Made by a program: the position numbers and the translations under genes. The notes under the pieces were generated by a model. The model was not told where the DNA came from. It was given only the letters and a program-made list of their open reading frames with translations, and ran no database searches. Positions 22,769 to 32,309 of a stretch of 64,000 bases of DNA are shown here, in pieces. Within the stretch, counting starts at the first letter, position 1. Each line of letters starts with the position of its first letter. The stretch is from Beverwykella pulmonaria (Eukaryota > Ascomycota > Dothideomycetes > Pleosporales > Melanommataceae). Location of the stretch: NCBI GenBank assembly GCA_001599595.1, contig BCHH01000002.1:3775546-3839545 (forward strand), read 5' to 3'.

Positions 22769-22978
22769 TTGCTAACAAACGACTACCAAATTACCTCAGA
22801 CGCTCCGCAGAGAATTTTCCATTGATTACATAATCGGCCTCTGATTGGCCCTGGAGTTCCCTGGAGTTTCTTAGGTCTCTGATTGGCCTAGGAGTTCCCA
22901 GAAGTTCAAGGCGAGCCTTAGCGAGCCTTAGCGCCGCGCTAGGAAAATCCTCTGTGGAGCGTCTGATTAATGAGATAA
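22769..22978 (-). repeat. Right terminal module of the element (TIR plus foldback)
   Basis: Mirror image of the left module: GTTGCTAACAAACGACTACC, then ATTACCTCAGACGCTCCGCAG ending at the outer GAGCGTCTGATTAATGAGATAA. Inner AGAATTTTCC and outer GGAAAATCCTCT are complementary, so about 28 bp on each side can pair. Two copies of the CCAAT motif (22839-22869, 22876-22907) lie between. Confidence 0.85.
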
Positions 22979-22986
22979 CCAACCGT
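22979..22986. repeat. Target site duplication, right copy (CCAACCGT)
   Basis: Exact repeat of 13641-13648, immediately outside the right terminus. Confidence 0.9.
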
Positions 22987-23876
22987 AGCACAAACACCCC
23001 TAGATTGCTTCCCCGGTCCGTGCGCGCTGCACCTCGTAAGGCGAGACAGTCACACAGCGCCGCGCCCCCACTGTAAATCCAAATGCGGCGACTTGTAGAA
23101 GCTTGCAGATGTCAATATGTGAATGGTCAAGCGGCTGGCGCCACATCTACACCCTCGGCCATGAATGGCCTGAGGCAGGCTTGCGGAGAGGAAGGAAAGG
23201 AAAGGAAATCAAAACATTATGAGTGGTATTTCATAGGTGGCCTGTTGGTTGGAAATAGGAGGTAAAGGGTAAGAGAAATGGGAAAGAACAACGCAGTGCA
23301 GTCCGAAAAGCCCGAAGAGTGTGGGGAGAAGGCTCAGAAAGGAAGATGTGAATGTGCACAAGCGAGACAAGAGGTAGGTACCTTACGAGTGGGATGGTAC
23401 TGGAGAGATGGTGCTGTGCCCACAGACTGCGACCATCCTCTCCGTGTCTTTCACATGAAGAGGTGCACTTCAGGGATAAAGGCGAGTCTGAAGCTTATGA
23501 ACGAGCGGAGTAGGCCGACGATACCCCAAGTCTGCGAAGTGTTGCATATCGCCGGTCCGTAGACTCCACAACGAACTGTTGTTTTTACAAAGTGTCCACT
23601 ACTTCAAACCCGTACGACTGTTATCACCTCTGGGGCGAACTCGCAGGAACGATGGAGCAAATAGAGGCACAACGGCAGTACGATGAAATAACCCATTTCT
23701 GTGAGTAGGACCTCCACACACTGCTTGAACTGTTGCTCTGGTTCTTGTCATACTCCCTAGCGTGACAGCAAGAACTACTCCACAGGCTGGTAAGACGAGA
23801 GAGCATCATCCTGCAGGAGCACAATATGTATTCTATCGTATATCGTCTAACTGATCTACACCTTCTCACCACCAAC
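22987..23876. other. Intergenic, right flank of mobile element
   Basis: About 0.9 kb between the element and the acyl-CoA synthetase gene. It has purine-rich stretches near 23190-23350 and no recognisable gene. Confidence 0.5.
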
Positions 23877-25799
23877 TCAGAGTTTCGCCCCGGTCTCCCT
23901 CTTCGCCAACAACCTCAAATCCTTCCTCAAAATCTTTCCCGCCGGACTCTTCGGAATCGCATCCAGGAAAACAACACCACCTCTCAACTGCTTATGACTC
24001 GCCACCTGTCCCTTGACATACTCCATAATCTTCTCCGCGCTAATCTTCGTCTGATCCGCAACCACATACGCCCTAGGAACCTCGTTATGCCCATCCTCCG
24101 TCAGGACGCCAATGACCGCCGCATCTGCAATCTCCTCATGGTTGATAAGCAGCGCTTCCAGTTCCGCCGGCGCAACTTGCATGCCCTTGTACTTGATGAG
24201 TTCCTTCTTACGGTCTACAATGTAAAACAGCCCGTTGCGGAACTCGGCAATGTCGCCTGTGTGGAACCACTCGCCCGTAAAGGACTCGGCATCTGCAGCG
24301 GGGTTGTTGTAGTATCCCTTGCAGACGACGGGGCCTGTGACGAGGACCTCGCCAGGCTTGCCAACTTCGACGTCCTTCCCGTCGTCGTCGACGATGCGGG
24401 CGAGCATGTTTGGAATAAGCGGCGAAACCGAGCCCGTGTCGTCCGTCATTTCGAAGGGCATAATGGTTGCAGACCCGGTGGTTTCAGACAGCCCCCACGT
24501 CTGCGAGATGAAGCAGTTCGGCCCGCCGAGTTTCGCGGACGCAGCGTGCTGGAGCTCTTTTCCGAGAGGCGCCGCGCCGCTGATGGCGACTTCGAGAGTC
24601 GCGAACTGGTCGGTGACGGCGGGGGATTTGGCGATGAGGAGGTATATGGGGGGCACTGTGAAAAAGAATGTGATGCGGTATTTCTTATTGTAATTCAGGA
24701 ATTCGGGGAAGGAGAAGCGAGGCATCCAGTATACGGGGCCACCCATATAGAAAGGGTTGATGAGGTAGCCTTGAATCCCGGCGATATGCGCCGTGGGTAG
24801 ATGTGCAATGGTTCGATACTCGAAGTTGCGATTCCCAGAGTCGGAGGTGATCCATTGCTTGAACATGTCGCCAGGGATTACAGCTTCTGCAACAAGGTTG
24901 CGATGGGAGAGCTTGACGCCTGCGAGAGCGTTGACATTAGCATTCCGAAGGTAAGAACACAGAAAAAAACCAAGGAAACTCAAACATACCTTTGGGCAAT
25001 CCAGTCGTCCCGCTACTATAAATGAGCGTCACCAGACTATTCTCCAGCGCTTTCGGATCCGTGATTTTTTCCCACGGCAACCTCTGCTTCTCATCAATCA
25101 GATTGCTTCCCAGGCCACTCGCTTCAACGGGCCGGATACTCCACTCCTTCCCCTCAGACATGACAAGCACTCTCCCGCCGCCATGGCTGCCCCACCCCGC
25201 CTCCTCGGCAGCCCTCACAGCAACATCTTTCGTGTCCTCCACACATAGCAAACACTTTGACCCAGCACCCTGTATCTGCTTGCTCAGCTCGCCGGCCGTG
25301 CTCCCGGATGAGGCCGCAGAGAAAACGCCGCCGGCTCCAATGACACCGTAGAACGCAACCGGGAGAAGGTAGTGGCCGGTGGAAATGACAGACACGATGT
25401 CTTTTCCAGCCCCATTGGCGCCGATGTTGAAATATCTTCGAAGAAAGGACGAGGTAGCTTCGGTGAGGTGGCGCGCGCGGGATACGGTGAGTATTAGGGA
25501 CGGATCTGCCGCTGAGATGTGGATCGGGGTATCTTCTTTAGCTAAGGAATGGTCCGTATCTAGAAAGGTTGTATTAGACCCAGAAAGAGATAGTACGGGC
25601 TGATGTCGCGTAATCACGTGCCAGGTAGTACATCTGCATGCCCTGGTGAATGGGTTGCGACTGAGGCGAATGGGACAAGAAGAGAGAATGTTCAGCACTG
25701 ACCAAACAGGAGAGTTAGGACATCGACATCTGGGATAGGATATGTCTGCGCGGCTCTATAAATGATACCTTGAGGCGTCTTCTCCACTATCGTAGCCAT
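23877..25799 (-). CDS. 4-coumarate-CoA ligase-like acyl-CoA synthetase with PTS1
   Basis: AMP-forming acyl-CoA synthetase of the 4CL/luciferase group, which activates a carboxylic acid to an acyl-adenylate and then a CoA thioester; the substrate is not predictable here. Inferred exons (reverse strand): 25799-25703, 25559-24990, 24919-23877; 569 residues. The phosphate-binding loop is YSSGTTGLPKG, split by the second intron. SQTWGLSETTGSATI is the A5 region, EWFHTGDIAEF and YIVDRKKELIKYKG are A7-A8, and SPAGKILRKDLR carries the A10 lysine. The protein ends GAKL; the AKL tail is a peroxisomal targeting signal type 1 variant, so peroxisomal location is likely. Exon 1 is short (MATIVEKTPQGIIYRAAQ...); its 142-nt intron is long for this window but the phase fits. 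No premature stops. Confidence 0.92.
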
Positions 25800-26247
25800 T
25801 CTTCTCGTGAGGGTCTAGACAACACAAGACAAAGGAACTGGAAGGTGCAGACTCGGGAGAAATGAAAAGTTGAAGAGGCAGGGTGACTTCTCCATTCTAT
25901 TCTCGTCTATTTAGTTGGACCCCAAATATGCAGAGCGGGTGAACAAGTCACCGAGGCGTGCAGCTTTGTCCCCTCTTCGAGCTTGGGATCTTGGGGGTTC
26001 TCCAGGCCTCGGCTCACGTGCGTCTAAGTGCCGATCATTTCGGTAACTTTCGGTGTCGAATTTGTCGAGTCAGCGAGAAGATCAAAATCATGCTTCGAAT
26101 GCACAAAAGCTGCGTGAATCTTGTCGTGCATAGCACATCATACCGTCGGAAGGGACTAACTTGACCTTTAACTGTGCTTGTTAGATAGCCGCGCCGCTCT
26201 AGCTTGAGCGATGCGACGGACTAGATCAATTGCCGAAAATTGCCGAT
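25800..26247. other. Intergenic
   Basis: Upstream of the acyl-CoA synthetase gene and downstream of the next minus-strand gene. Nothing recognisable apart from unexceptional short frames. Confidence 0.5.
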
Positions 26248-27525
26248 TCAGTTGCAGATTTTGGATCTCTTATTAGAGGGTTCATGATCAAGCCCTTCGT
26301 CTCCAGGGTCGGCGTGAATGCCATTTTCATCTACAGGATCGGCCTGGTCAATGCTCATAATTCCAGACTCAGCAGTCGACTTGCCACCTTTCTTTCGGTT
26401 GCGCTTTCTCTTCTTGCTCGTAGCATCGCCAGAGGCGGTCGGGACCGCAGGAGTTGGTTGTGCGGGAGTCGATTGCTGAGGCACGTCGACCGACCTCGCT
26501 TCGACACTCTTAATCTTGAGCCACGGCTTCGCTTTCTTGAGTTCTACGAGGTACTCATTGGTGCGCTTTGTGTGCTCGAGCTTGGTCAGAATTTTCCAAT
26601 ACTCGGGCTTGTCGAGCTCTCTCCACTTCTGCCACATGTCCTGGTGCGTAACATTGCCGCTCAGAACCACAAATGCGCAGCTGTTGAAGAGTGTATGTAC
26701 TGCCTGGATAGGAAGCCATTTCTCTTTCATATGCCCATGCGTCTTCAACCAATGTGCCACCCTCGCTGGAGTCTTGCAGAGGTCGCGGGTATGCGGCTCA
26801 ACATAGATGGTGCGCTGGTCCCAGAAGCTCAGGCCGTCCTCGTTGACGACATGGAAGGAGTCCTTGGGAACGAAGCGGAGAGGATAGGTAGACGGGCGAC
26901 GGCGGACGAAGTAGCCGCTCTTTGCCAATTCAAGGGTATCGGTATCTCGCTCCTCAATAGCTTGCCGCAGTAGCAATTGGGTGGCTTTTGGCTTCAAGGT
27001 GGAGATGTTTGGGTGCTCGAGGATGGCCGAGAGGTGAACGACTGCAGAAAAGAAACATGTTAGCAACATGTGTGAGTACTGGGTTAGGGGTAGTTGCAGA
27101 CACACATTTCTCCTCGCCATCCACCACCCTGTAATGTTTCTCAAGCCACGTCGCTCCATCCTTGTCCTGGTGCGCGTAGTCGGTGAAGAGCAGTTCAATT
27201 CCGCAGAGCAGCTTGTCAAGGTATTCTGGTGTGATAGCAGGCGTCGCGAATCTAGGGCCAGAGAAGGCTTTCTTCGAATCAATATGTCCAGATTGCAGAG
27301 GGGGAGGGGGTGATGTACTTGATTTCTTGAGTGCGTCAACAAGTTCGTCAACATGCGGTTCTTTTGCAGATGCTTTTCGAGCTCTTTCAGGTTCCCGAAC
27401 GCCCTTGAGCCGGAGAGCTCGCGGGACGAACATGGGAAAAGGACAAGCACCTCAGAATTGAAGACACGTTGTCCACAAGTCAGTAGATAGGCGAGGATGT
27501 TGAACGCGCCGCGTTGTTGCGACAC
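26248..27525 (-). CDS. Unrecognised protein with basic nuclear-type C-terminus
   Basis: Family not recognised. Inferred exons (reverse strand): 27525-27451, 27403-27106, 27041-26248; 388 residues. The second intron has clear borders (GTGTGT donor, TTGCTAAC branch, CTGCAG). The central part is conserved-looking: TPEYLDKLLCGIELLFTDYA, ISTLKPKATQLLLRQAIEER, SFHVVNEDGLSFWDQRTIYV, ARVAHWLKTHGHMKEKWLPI and MWQKWRELDKPEYWKILTKL. The C-terminus carries KKRKRNRKKGGK and NKRSK, typical nuclear localisation signals, and an acidic stretch. The first exon (MSQQRGAFNILAYLLTCGQR) is less certain: an alternative start is the ATG at 27433 (MFVPRALRLKG), reading through the proposed 47-nt intron. A nuclear or nucleolar role is inference. 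Confidence 0.7.
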   Translation of the reverse strand: MSQQRGAFNILAYLLTCGQRVFNSEVLVLFPCSSRELSGSRAFGNLKELEKHLQKNRMLTNLLTHSRNQVHHPLPLCNLDILIRRKPSLALDSRRLLSHQNTLTSCSAELNCSSPTTRTRTRMERRGLRNITGWWMARRNVCLQLPLTQYSHMLLTCFFSAVVHLSAILEHPNISTLKPKATQLLLRQAIEERDTDTLELAKSGYFVRRRPSTYPLRFVPKDSFHVVNEDGLSFWDQRTIYVEPHTRDLCKTPARVAHWLKTHGHMKEKWLPIQAVHTLFNSCAFVVLSGNVTHQDMWQKWRELDKPEYWKILTKLEHTKRTNEYLVELKKAKPWLKIKSVEARSVDVPQQSTPAQPTPAVPTASGDATSKKRKRNRKKGGKSTAESGIMSIDQADPVDENGIHADPGDEGLDHEPSNKRSKICN

Positions 27526-27690
27526 TGTTGATTCTTAACCGTACATGTTCAACCTCGAAGCTTGTGACAAGGAAGGCCCACCCTTTTAAGGTAGGTCTTG
27601 GCATAGTGCCTTTCCTTCACCCACATCTTGCATCTTTCCAACACAATCCCATCACCCCCGATCTGTCCTCTCAGCACACGCGAATACGCC

Positions 27691-28377
27691 ATGGCGAAAG
27701 AAAAGAACTTCAATCCCGTTCAGGCGGAAAAGAAGGCTGAGAAGCAAAAGCAGATCCGTAAGCAAAAAGCCAACGTCCAAGCCCAACGCAACGAGAAGCT
27801 CGCCCGCCGCAACCCCGCCCGCATCCAGCGCGACATCGACAGCCTCAAGGAAGCCGAGCAGAGCGGAAGTCTTCGACCACATGAGCGCCAGAGACTTTCG
27901 GAGCTGGAGAAGGATCTTGCAGCTGTGAACAAAGCGAGAGCTGCGCTTGGCGACAAGGCGCCCCAGTTCAGGCCGGAGAGGAGAGACGACGAGGGAGACA
28001 GAGGTGGGAGAGGAGGTAGACACCGAGGAGGCGGCGTGCTGGGTAAACGGACACGCGATGGGGGCTGGAAGGGCCGCGACGGAGGCGAGAGCAGCGATAC
28101 CGATGCTGATGTGAAGGATATACCCATGCCGAGAGACACGCCTCCGCCAGTACCGCGACGACCGCACCGGGACTCACAAGCAGAAGAAGCTCCCCCAGAG
28201 CCGAAGAAGGCAATACTCGTCTACGAAGCGGCGCCACAAGTCCGCGATCTACGGAAGGAGGCCGTGAAGTTCATGCCAGCCTCCGTTGCGCAAAAGATGA
28301 AGCTGGCAAAGGGCGAGGGTCGCATGCTAGAGCCAGAGGAGTTTGACAAGCTTGAGAAGGAGGGATACATGAATTAA
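27691..28377 (+). CDS. WBP11-type splicing-associated protein
   Basis: Single-exon gene of 228 residues. The N-terminus MAKEKNFNPVQAEKKAEKQK with repeated Lys/Gln and RRNPARIQRDIDSL matches the Wbp11 domain of spliceosome-associated proteins (human WBP11/NpwBP, fission yeast Saf1), which bind WW-domain proteins and act in pre-mRNA splicing in the nucleus. After the coiled-coil segment come an Arg/Gly-rich part (GDRGGRGGRHRGGG), the Pro-rich RDTPPPVPRRPHRD suited to WW-domain binding, and a short conserved end KKAILVYEAAPQVRDLRKEA with VKFMPASVAQKM. The ATG at 27691 is chosen over an upstream in-frame ATG (27628) because the domain starts there. It is divergent to the preceding gene, with only 165 bp between starts, so a shared promoter is likely. 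Confidence 0.85.
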   Translation: MAKEKNFNPVQAEKKAEKQKQIRKQKANVQAQRNEKLARRNPARIQRDIDSLKEAEQSGSLRPHERQRLSELEKDLAAVNKARAALGDKAPQFRPERRDDEGDRGGRGGRHRGGGVLGKRTRDGGWKGRDGGESSDTDADVKDIPMPRDTPPPVPRRPHRDSQAEEAPPEPKKAILVYEAAPQVRDLRKEAVKFMPASVAQKMKLAKGEGRMLEPEEFDKLEKEGYMN

Positions 28378-28696
28378 CGCTGTTTGCCATTGGCCGATCC
28401 ATCCTGTTGGAATCTTACCAGGAAACAGGACACCTGCACACCCGGCTAGAAGGCAGTACAAAACCCCCTTGAGAGATACAGTAGGGCTGCACAAAGCCGG
28501 CCTGATTTCTCTTGCTGCAAGAATTGCGTGCAGCCAGCATATGTACAGTATGTGATGCCGTTTATCAAGTTATTCCGTCCTTCCTTTTGAAGCCCTACAC
28601 GAAAACAGAACTCAGTCACCCCAGTCAAAATACAATCCGGAAGCCCAGACTAACAGATACAGCAGGATTTTACAGATGATCAGGCAGGTCACGACA
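28378..28696. other. Intergenic, convergent 3' ends
   Basis: Short stretch between the WBP11-type gene and the putative minus-strand gene below. Nothing seen. Confidence 0.4.
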
Positions 28697-29145
28697 TCAC
28701 AGACTCACCATACGTAGTGGAAGCCCGAAGAAGCTGGTACATGCCTTATGGACAGGGTGAACTGCATCATGAGAGGTATTGTTGTGCTGAACAGTACATG
28801 GAAGGCAGTTATAGAATCATCGCTTACAGGAACCATTTCCCCATTTCTGTAGCCATGGATGCCCAATAGAGGTGCACGATACGACAAATAAGTTGGAGAT
28901 GATCGCGCAAAGAAGCAACACCGTGAGGATGATGTACACCAGGGCAGGGATCCGATAAGCGTCATTGCTAAATGACCACCAGAGCTGCCCGAGGTATCAA
29001 GCTGACGACGTTGTACCGACGCCTGAGCATGCGAGGTGGGGAAACTCTTCTCGGAGGCCCACTCGTTGACTTCTTCGAGTCTGGAGACTATCAGTATAGC
29101 AATACAGAGGTGACAGGGAGATAGTGCTCACTCGCCGTCGGACAT
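28697..29145 (-). CDS. Putative small single-pass membrane protein
   Basis: Tentative gene, not recognised. A membrane helix, PALVYIILTVLLLCAIISNL, lies in an open minus-strand stretch at about 28850-28960, followed by SCTSIGHPWLQKWGN. A GTAAGC donor (about 28826) and GATGCAG acceptor (about 28760) would add SFHPVHKACTSFFGLPLRM and a TGA at 28699. Upstream, an ATG at 29145 followed by GACGGCGAGTGAGC (start plus donor) and a CTCCAG acceptor at about 29088 would lead into LEEVNEWASEKSFPTSHAQA. Joining this to the helix needs a very short (32-nt) intron or a different structure. A second start/donor cassette lies 93 bp further upstream. Total near 100 residues. Low confidence throughout. Confidence 0.3.
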
Positions 29146-29246
29146 GCTGATGGTGGAGAAGCCGTCGCCCAAGGTCGCGTCGCTAGTCGTCGCGCGCCTG
29201 GGGTGACAGGAAGACGGTGCTCACCCATTGTCAGACATGCTGATGA
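29109..29246 (-). repeat. Duplicated start/splice-donor cassette, 93-bp spacing
   Basis: Plus-strand copies at 29109-29153 and 29202-29246 share GGTGACAGG, then TGCTCAC and GACATGCTGATG. On the minus strand each gives CATCAGCATGTCYGAC followed by a GTGAGC donor, so the duplication doubles a possible first exon. Confidence 0.7.
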
Positions 29247-31220
29247 TTGGTGGGTTGAATATGTATCTGAACGCGCGGCGGCAGCTTCCCAGGTCGTTTT
29301 GTTCAGGTGATGAGCATGGATGAGCAAGAGCGATGGCGATGAAAATGAGCTACTACATGTTGCCAGCTCCGAGGATAATGGCGGGGGTGCGTCTGGAAGT
29401 ATCTTTATGAGGTTGTAAAAAGCCTACTGGCAGATAGTGTAGTATACCAGGGCTAACAATTTTGCCCTCGGCTTAAAGCTATTTAATATCCTTAGTATTC
29501 TCCACCGACATGATAGCCTGTAGTGCAAGCGGGCGCGATGTATAGATCCGTGAGTCCTCTCTCTGGGGGTAAAAACAGAATCCGGCAAAGGGTCGAAAGT
29601 ATTAATGTCCGCTTGTATTACATTGCTATATCTACCGGGAGGACTTGGCATATCCATTAGCAGTAGAGCCTCCTAGACTAACAATTGCATAACTTGTAAT
29701 GCTCAAGATGCAGCGAAAACGAACACAGAAACAGGTAACCTGGGCTTCTTCTATCCTCTTGTTTGTATCCCTTCCACCGGCTGCCTGTCCTGTTTGCACC
29801 TCACCTGGTCACGATGCTTGCATGTTTCGTCATCGGCTCCTCGCCACGTAGTACTCCTCCACTTGCAAACCTTGAAAAGCCACCCACTTTTCTTCTCAAC
29901 ATCTCGATTTTCTCTTCGACCACATAGATAGCCCCACGGGTTACTCAAAGTTGCGGCCCGATGCTAATACAGCCCACCACGGCAGTGCATCAATTCGTTG
30001 GTCAGATTATCCACGCCTGGAGGAGCGTCGCCACGCTCCTTGGTAGATACAGAATCTCAACTCCAAACCTCAATCAACACCGGCGTGAGGGGTTTCCGCA
30101 TCCTTCTCCGAAGCCGGATGACACCCTCAGGTTGCACTACTTTCTCATCTCTCCCGTTGTCTCAGTGCAACTTAGTATACAAGGCGCAGCCTCAAACGGC
30201 AGGCAACGCAGAGCTTACCTGCCAACCAGTTTGCCATGGTGATGAGCATTTTGCAGGGCTCCGAGTCACCTTGTGAAGTTGAGCGACCAAGATCTCGGCA
30301 AGCGCAAAATCTTAGCTTGTTTTAGCCTAAGGTCTCATCTTGTCCGGCAAAGGGACCAATGGTTCACTGGGGATGCCACTACGCCCGAGCAGGCATATCC
30401 TGTCAGATATTGACCAGGTACTCCTTTGGGCCAATAGTGTTTGTACACACTCAACTCCTTTGTTTCAAACAAAGACAACTGCCAGCGTTGTCTCTACCTT
30501 TCTTGACTCCTGCGGTTCACTCCCACGCTTATTGGGCGTTTATCTCAAGCACCGCAAATTTCGGGCGATAAAGATCCCACTTGTGGCCGTGCAGTGATTG
30601 AGAGCACTTTGAGAGCGTACCTGGCAGCGTACCTGACTCTTTCGTAAAGGAGCATCCTTGTTCAAGAGGTGTCAACAAAACTTATTCTTTCGTCTCAACC
30701 TGGACTTGCTTTCGTGGGCGATAAGACGAACAATCAGTGCTACCACGCGCTCGCAAATCAGTTCACGGCCATGCAGTCATCTCCGAGGTCTCCTATCCCC
30801 ACTTTGAGTTCGCCAGAGACATCTGCTCGCCTGATCCACTGTGCCTCAGCAGCCGAGCGGCCGTGTGCTGGCAGTGCTACAAGGTACCAGGGTTCTATGG
30901 TTCTATAGCCCCCTACGAAAGCTCTATTCATCCTAACAAGGCTGTTTGTTTTTGGTGCTCGTGCGTGTCTCTTGGCTTCGGCACACCGCCAGCTTTACTC
31001 TCTATCATACGTCAATTTCATGGTCTCAATCGAAAACCGGGCTGAATGCCTGCTGCGGCCGAGCTTTCGTTGCCACATAGATGGGGCGTGGAGGTAGATA
31101 TAATGGAGCTGTTTTCTTTTCTCTGATGGCTCTCCCGCCATTGACATCAACTCATATTTTTCATCCTCACATACAAACCTATCACACTCTCCCGTCCCCA
31201 CAGATATTCTCTCCCAAATT
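29247..31220. other. Intergenic ~2 kb upstream of the GH76 gene
   Basis: No convincing gene. Short frames at 29961-30276 and 30669-31045 lack domain features. The last 200 bases before 31221 contain pyrimidine-rich leader sequence. Confidence 0.45.
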
Positions 31221-32309
31221 ATGAAGCTCTCTCATATATCACTCTGCCTTTGTGTTGGAATTGCAGCGGCCAACTATGAAGATAATGCTTTCGCTGCAAT
31301 TAAAACTCTTCAAGACAAGTGGTACGACACAAACACCGGCCTATGGTAAGTCCCCAGATTCAATGCAGTAATTCGGCCCCACCTAACATTTTCCTCAAGG
31401 GGAAACCTATGGTGGCAGTCCGGCAACATGCTAGAAACAATCGCTAAATTCGGGCGCCATGACTCCGACTTCAAGCAAACTGCCATAGACATTGTCGCAA
31501 ACACATACGCCAAGTCTCCCAATCTAGCCGGTAACAATTGGAAGAACGACTACTACGACGACATGGGCTGGTGGGCCATGGGCTGGATTGCTGCTTATGA
31601 TCTCACCAACGACGCCAAGTATCTCAACACAGCCAAGGATATCTTCGAAGACATGACTGGCGGCTGGACGACGCCCTGCGGCGGCGGCATCTGGTGGGAC
31701 AAGGCAAAGACGTCCGTCGCTGCTATTTCCAACGAGCTTTTCCTTTCCGTGGCCGCGCATCTCGCAAACCGTGTTTCCGCTGCCGAGAAAGAGGAGTACT
31801 TGAACTGGGCGCTCGCGGAGTGGCACTGGTTCTGGGAATCCGGGGTAATCAATAGCGAAAATGTGATCAATGACGGGATCGACAAATCGACGTGCAAAAA
31901 CAATGGGAAAACAGTCTTCACCTACAACCAAGGCGTGATCCTCGCTGCCCTCTCCGAAGTCGCCCGCGCAACCGGTGATGGCGGGTTTATCGCTCACGCC
32001 TATGCGATTGCCAACGGTGCAATCACCAAACTCTCCGTCGACGGCATCCTAACTGAACCCGCTGATCATCTCGATATCCAGGGCGCGCAGTTCAAAGGCG
32101 TGTTCGTCCGCGGATTGGCCACACTACAAGCGAATGAGCCACAGCAAGCGTATGCAGACTATCTCAAGAGGAACGCGGATTCAGTTTGGGCGAAGGATAA
32201 GGGTGCGGACGGGGTTATTGGACCGAAATGGCAGGGTGGGCCAGATGGTGCTAATACAGCGAGCCATGCGAGTGGGATCGATGTGCTTGTTGCTGCTGCG
32301 GCTGCTTGA
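31221..32309 (+). CDS. Secreted GH76 alpha-1,6-mannanase
   Basis: Glycoside hydrolase family 76, endo-alpha-1,6-mannanase/mannosidase type, acting on alpha-1,6-mannan of the fungal wall or of other fungi. Exons 31221-31345 and 31400-32309 give 344 residues. The N-terminus MKLSHISLCLCVGIAAA is a signal peptide. GNLWWQSGNMLETIA and the catalytic pair in NDYYDDMGWWAMGW (Asp95-Asp96) are family hallmarks, as are PCGGGIWWDKAK, ISNELFLSVAAHLA, FTYNQGVILAALSEVARATG and KGVFVRGL. It has no Ser/Thr-rich tail or GPI signal (it ends DVLVAAAAA), unlike Dfg5/Dcw1, so it is probably a soluble secreted enzyme rather than a wall cross-linker. The gene is intact and the family call is firm. Confidence 0.93.

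Larger units (their letters stand above)
13649..22978. mobile_element. 9,330-bp DNA transposon with TIRs, DUF6589 gene, zinc-finger gene and RecQ-like helicase gene (degraded)
   Basis: A complete element bounded by inverted TTATCTCATTAATCAGAC at 13649 and, as its complement, at 22961-22978, and flanked by the 8-bp duplication CCAACCGT. Each end is a 210-240-bp module that closes on itself (outer ATCAGACSCTC against inner GAGSGTCTGAGGTAAT), followed inward by a shared ACCAAATT/GTTAGCAAC block. Cargo: a DUF6589-type gene (14018-16883, +), a five-unit 83-bp array, a zinc-finger gene (-), a duplicated 93-bp block and a RecQ-like helicase gene (22118-19242, -). The genes have long intact frames broken by nonsense codons, so this copy is dead. 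No hAT, mariner or Starship-type recombinase was recognised. An 8-bp duplication also occurs in hAT and KDZ-type elements, but the coding content does not match hAT as far as I can see. A second terminus of the family lies at 63636. Confidence 0.9.

Noticed and set aside
13649..22978. Classification as a hAT transposon on the strength of the 8-bp duplication
   Set aside because: No hATC dimerisation domain or BED-type transposase was seen; the duplication length alone is not diagnostic.
13649..22978. Starship-type giant element or subtelomeric TLH block
   Set aside because: No DUF3435 captain gene; the element has its own TIRs and an internal chromosomal target duplication, and no telomeric repeats are present.
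26230..26973. 247-codon plus-strand frame
   Set aside because: Exact antisense of the last exon of the spliced minus-strand gene, which has proper introns and nuclear signals.
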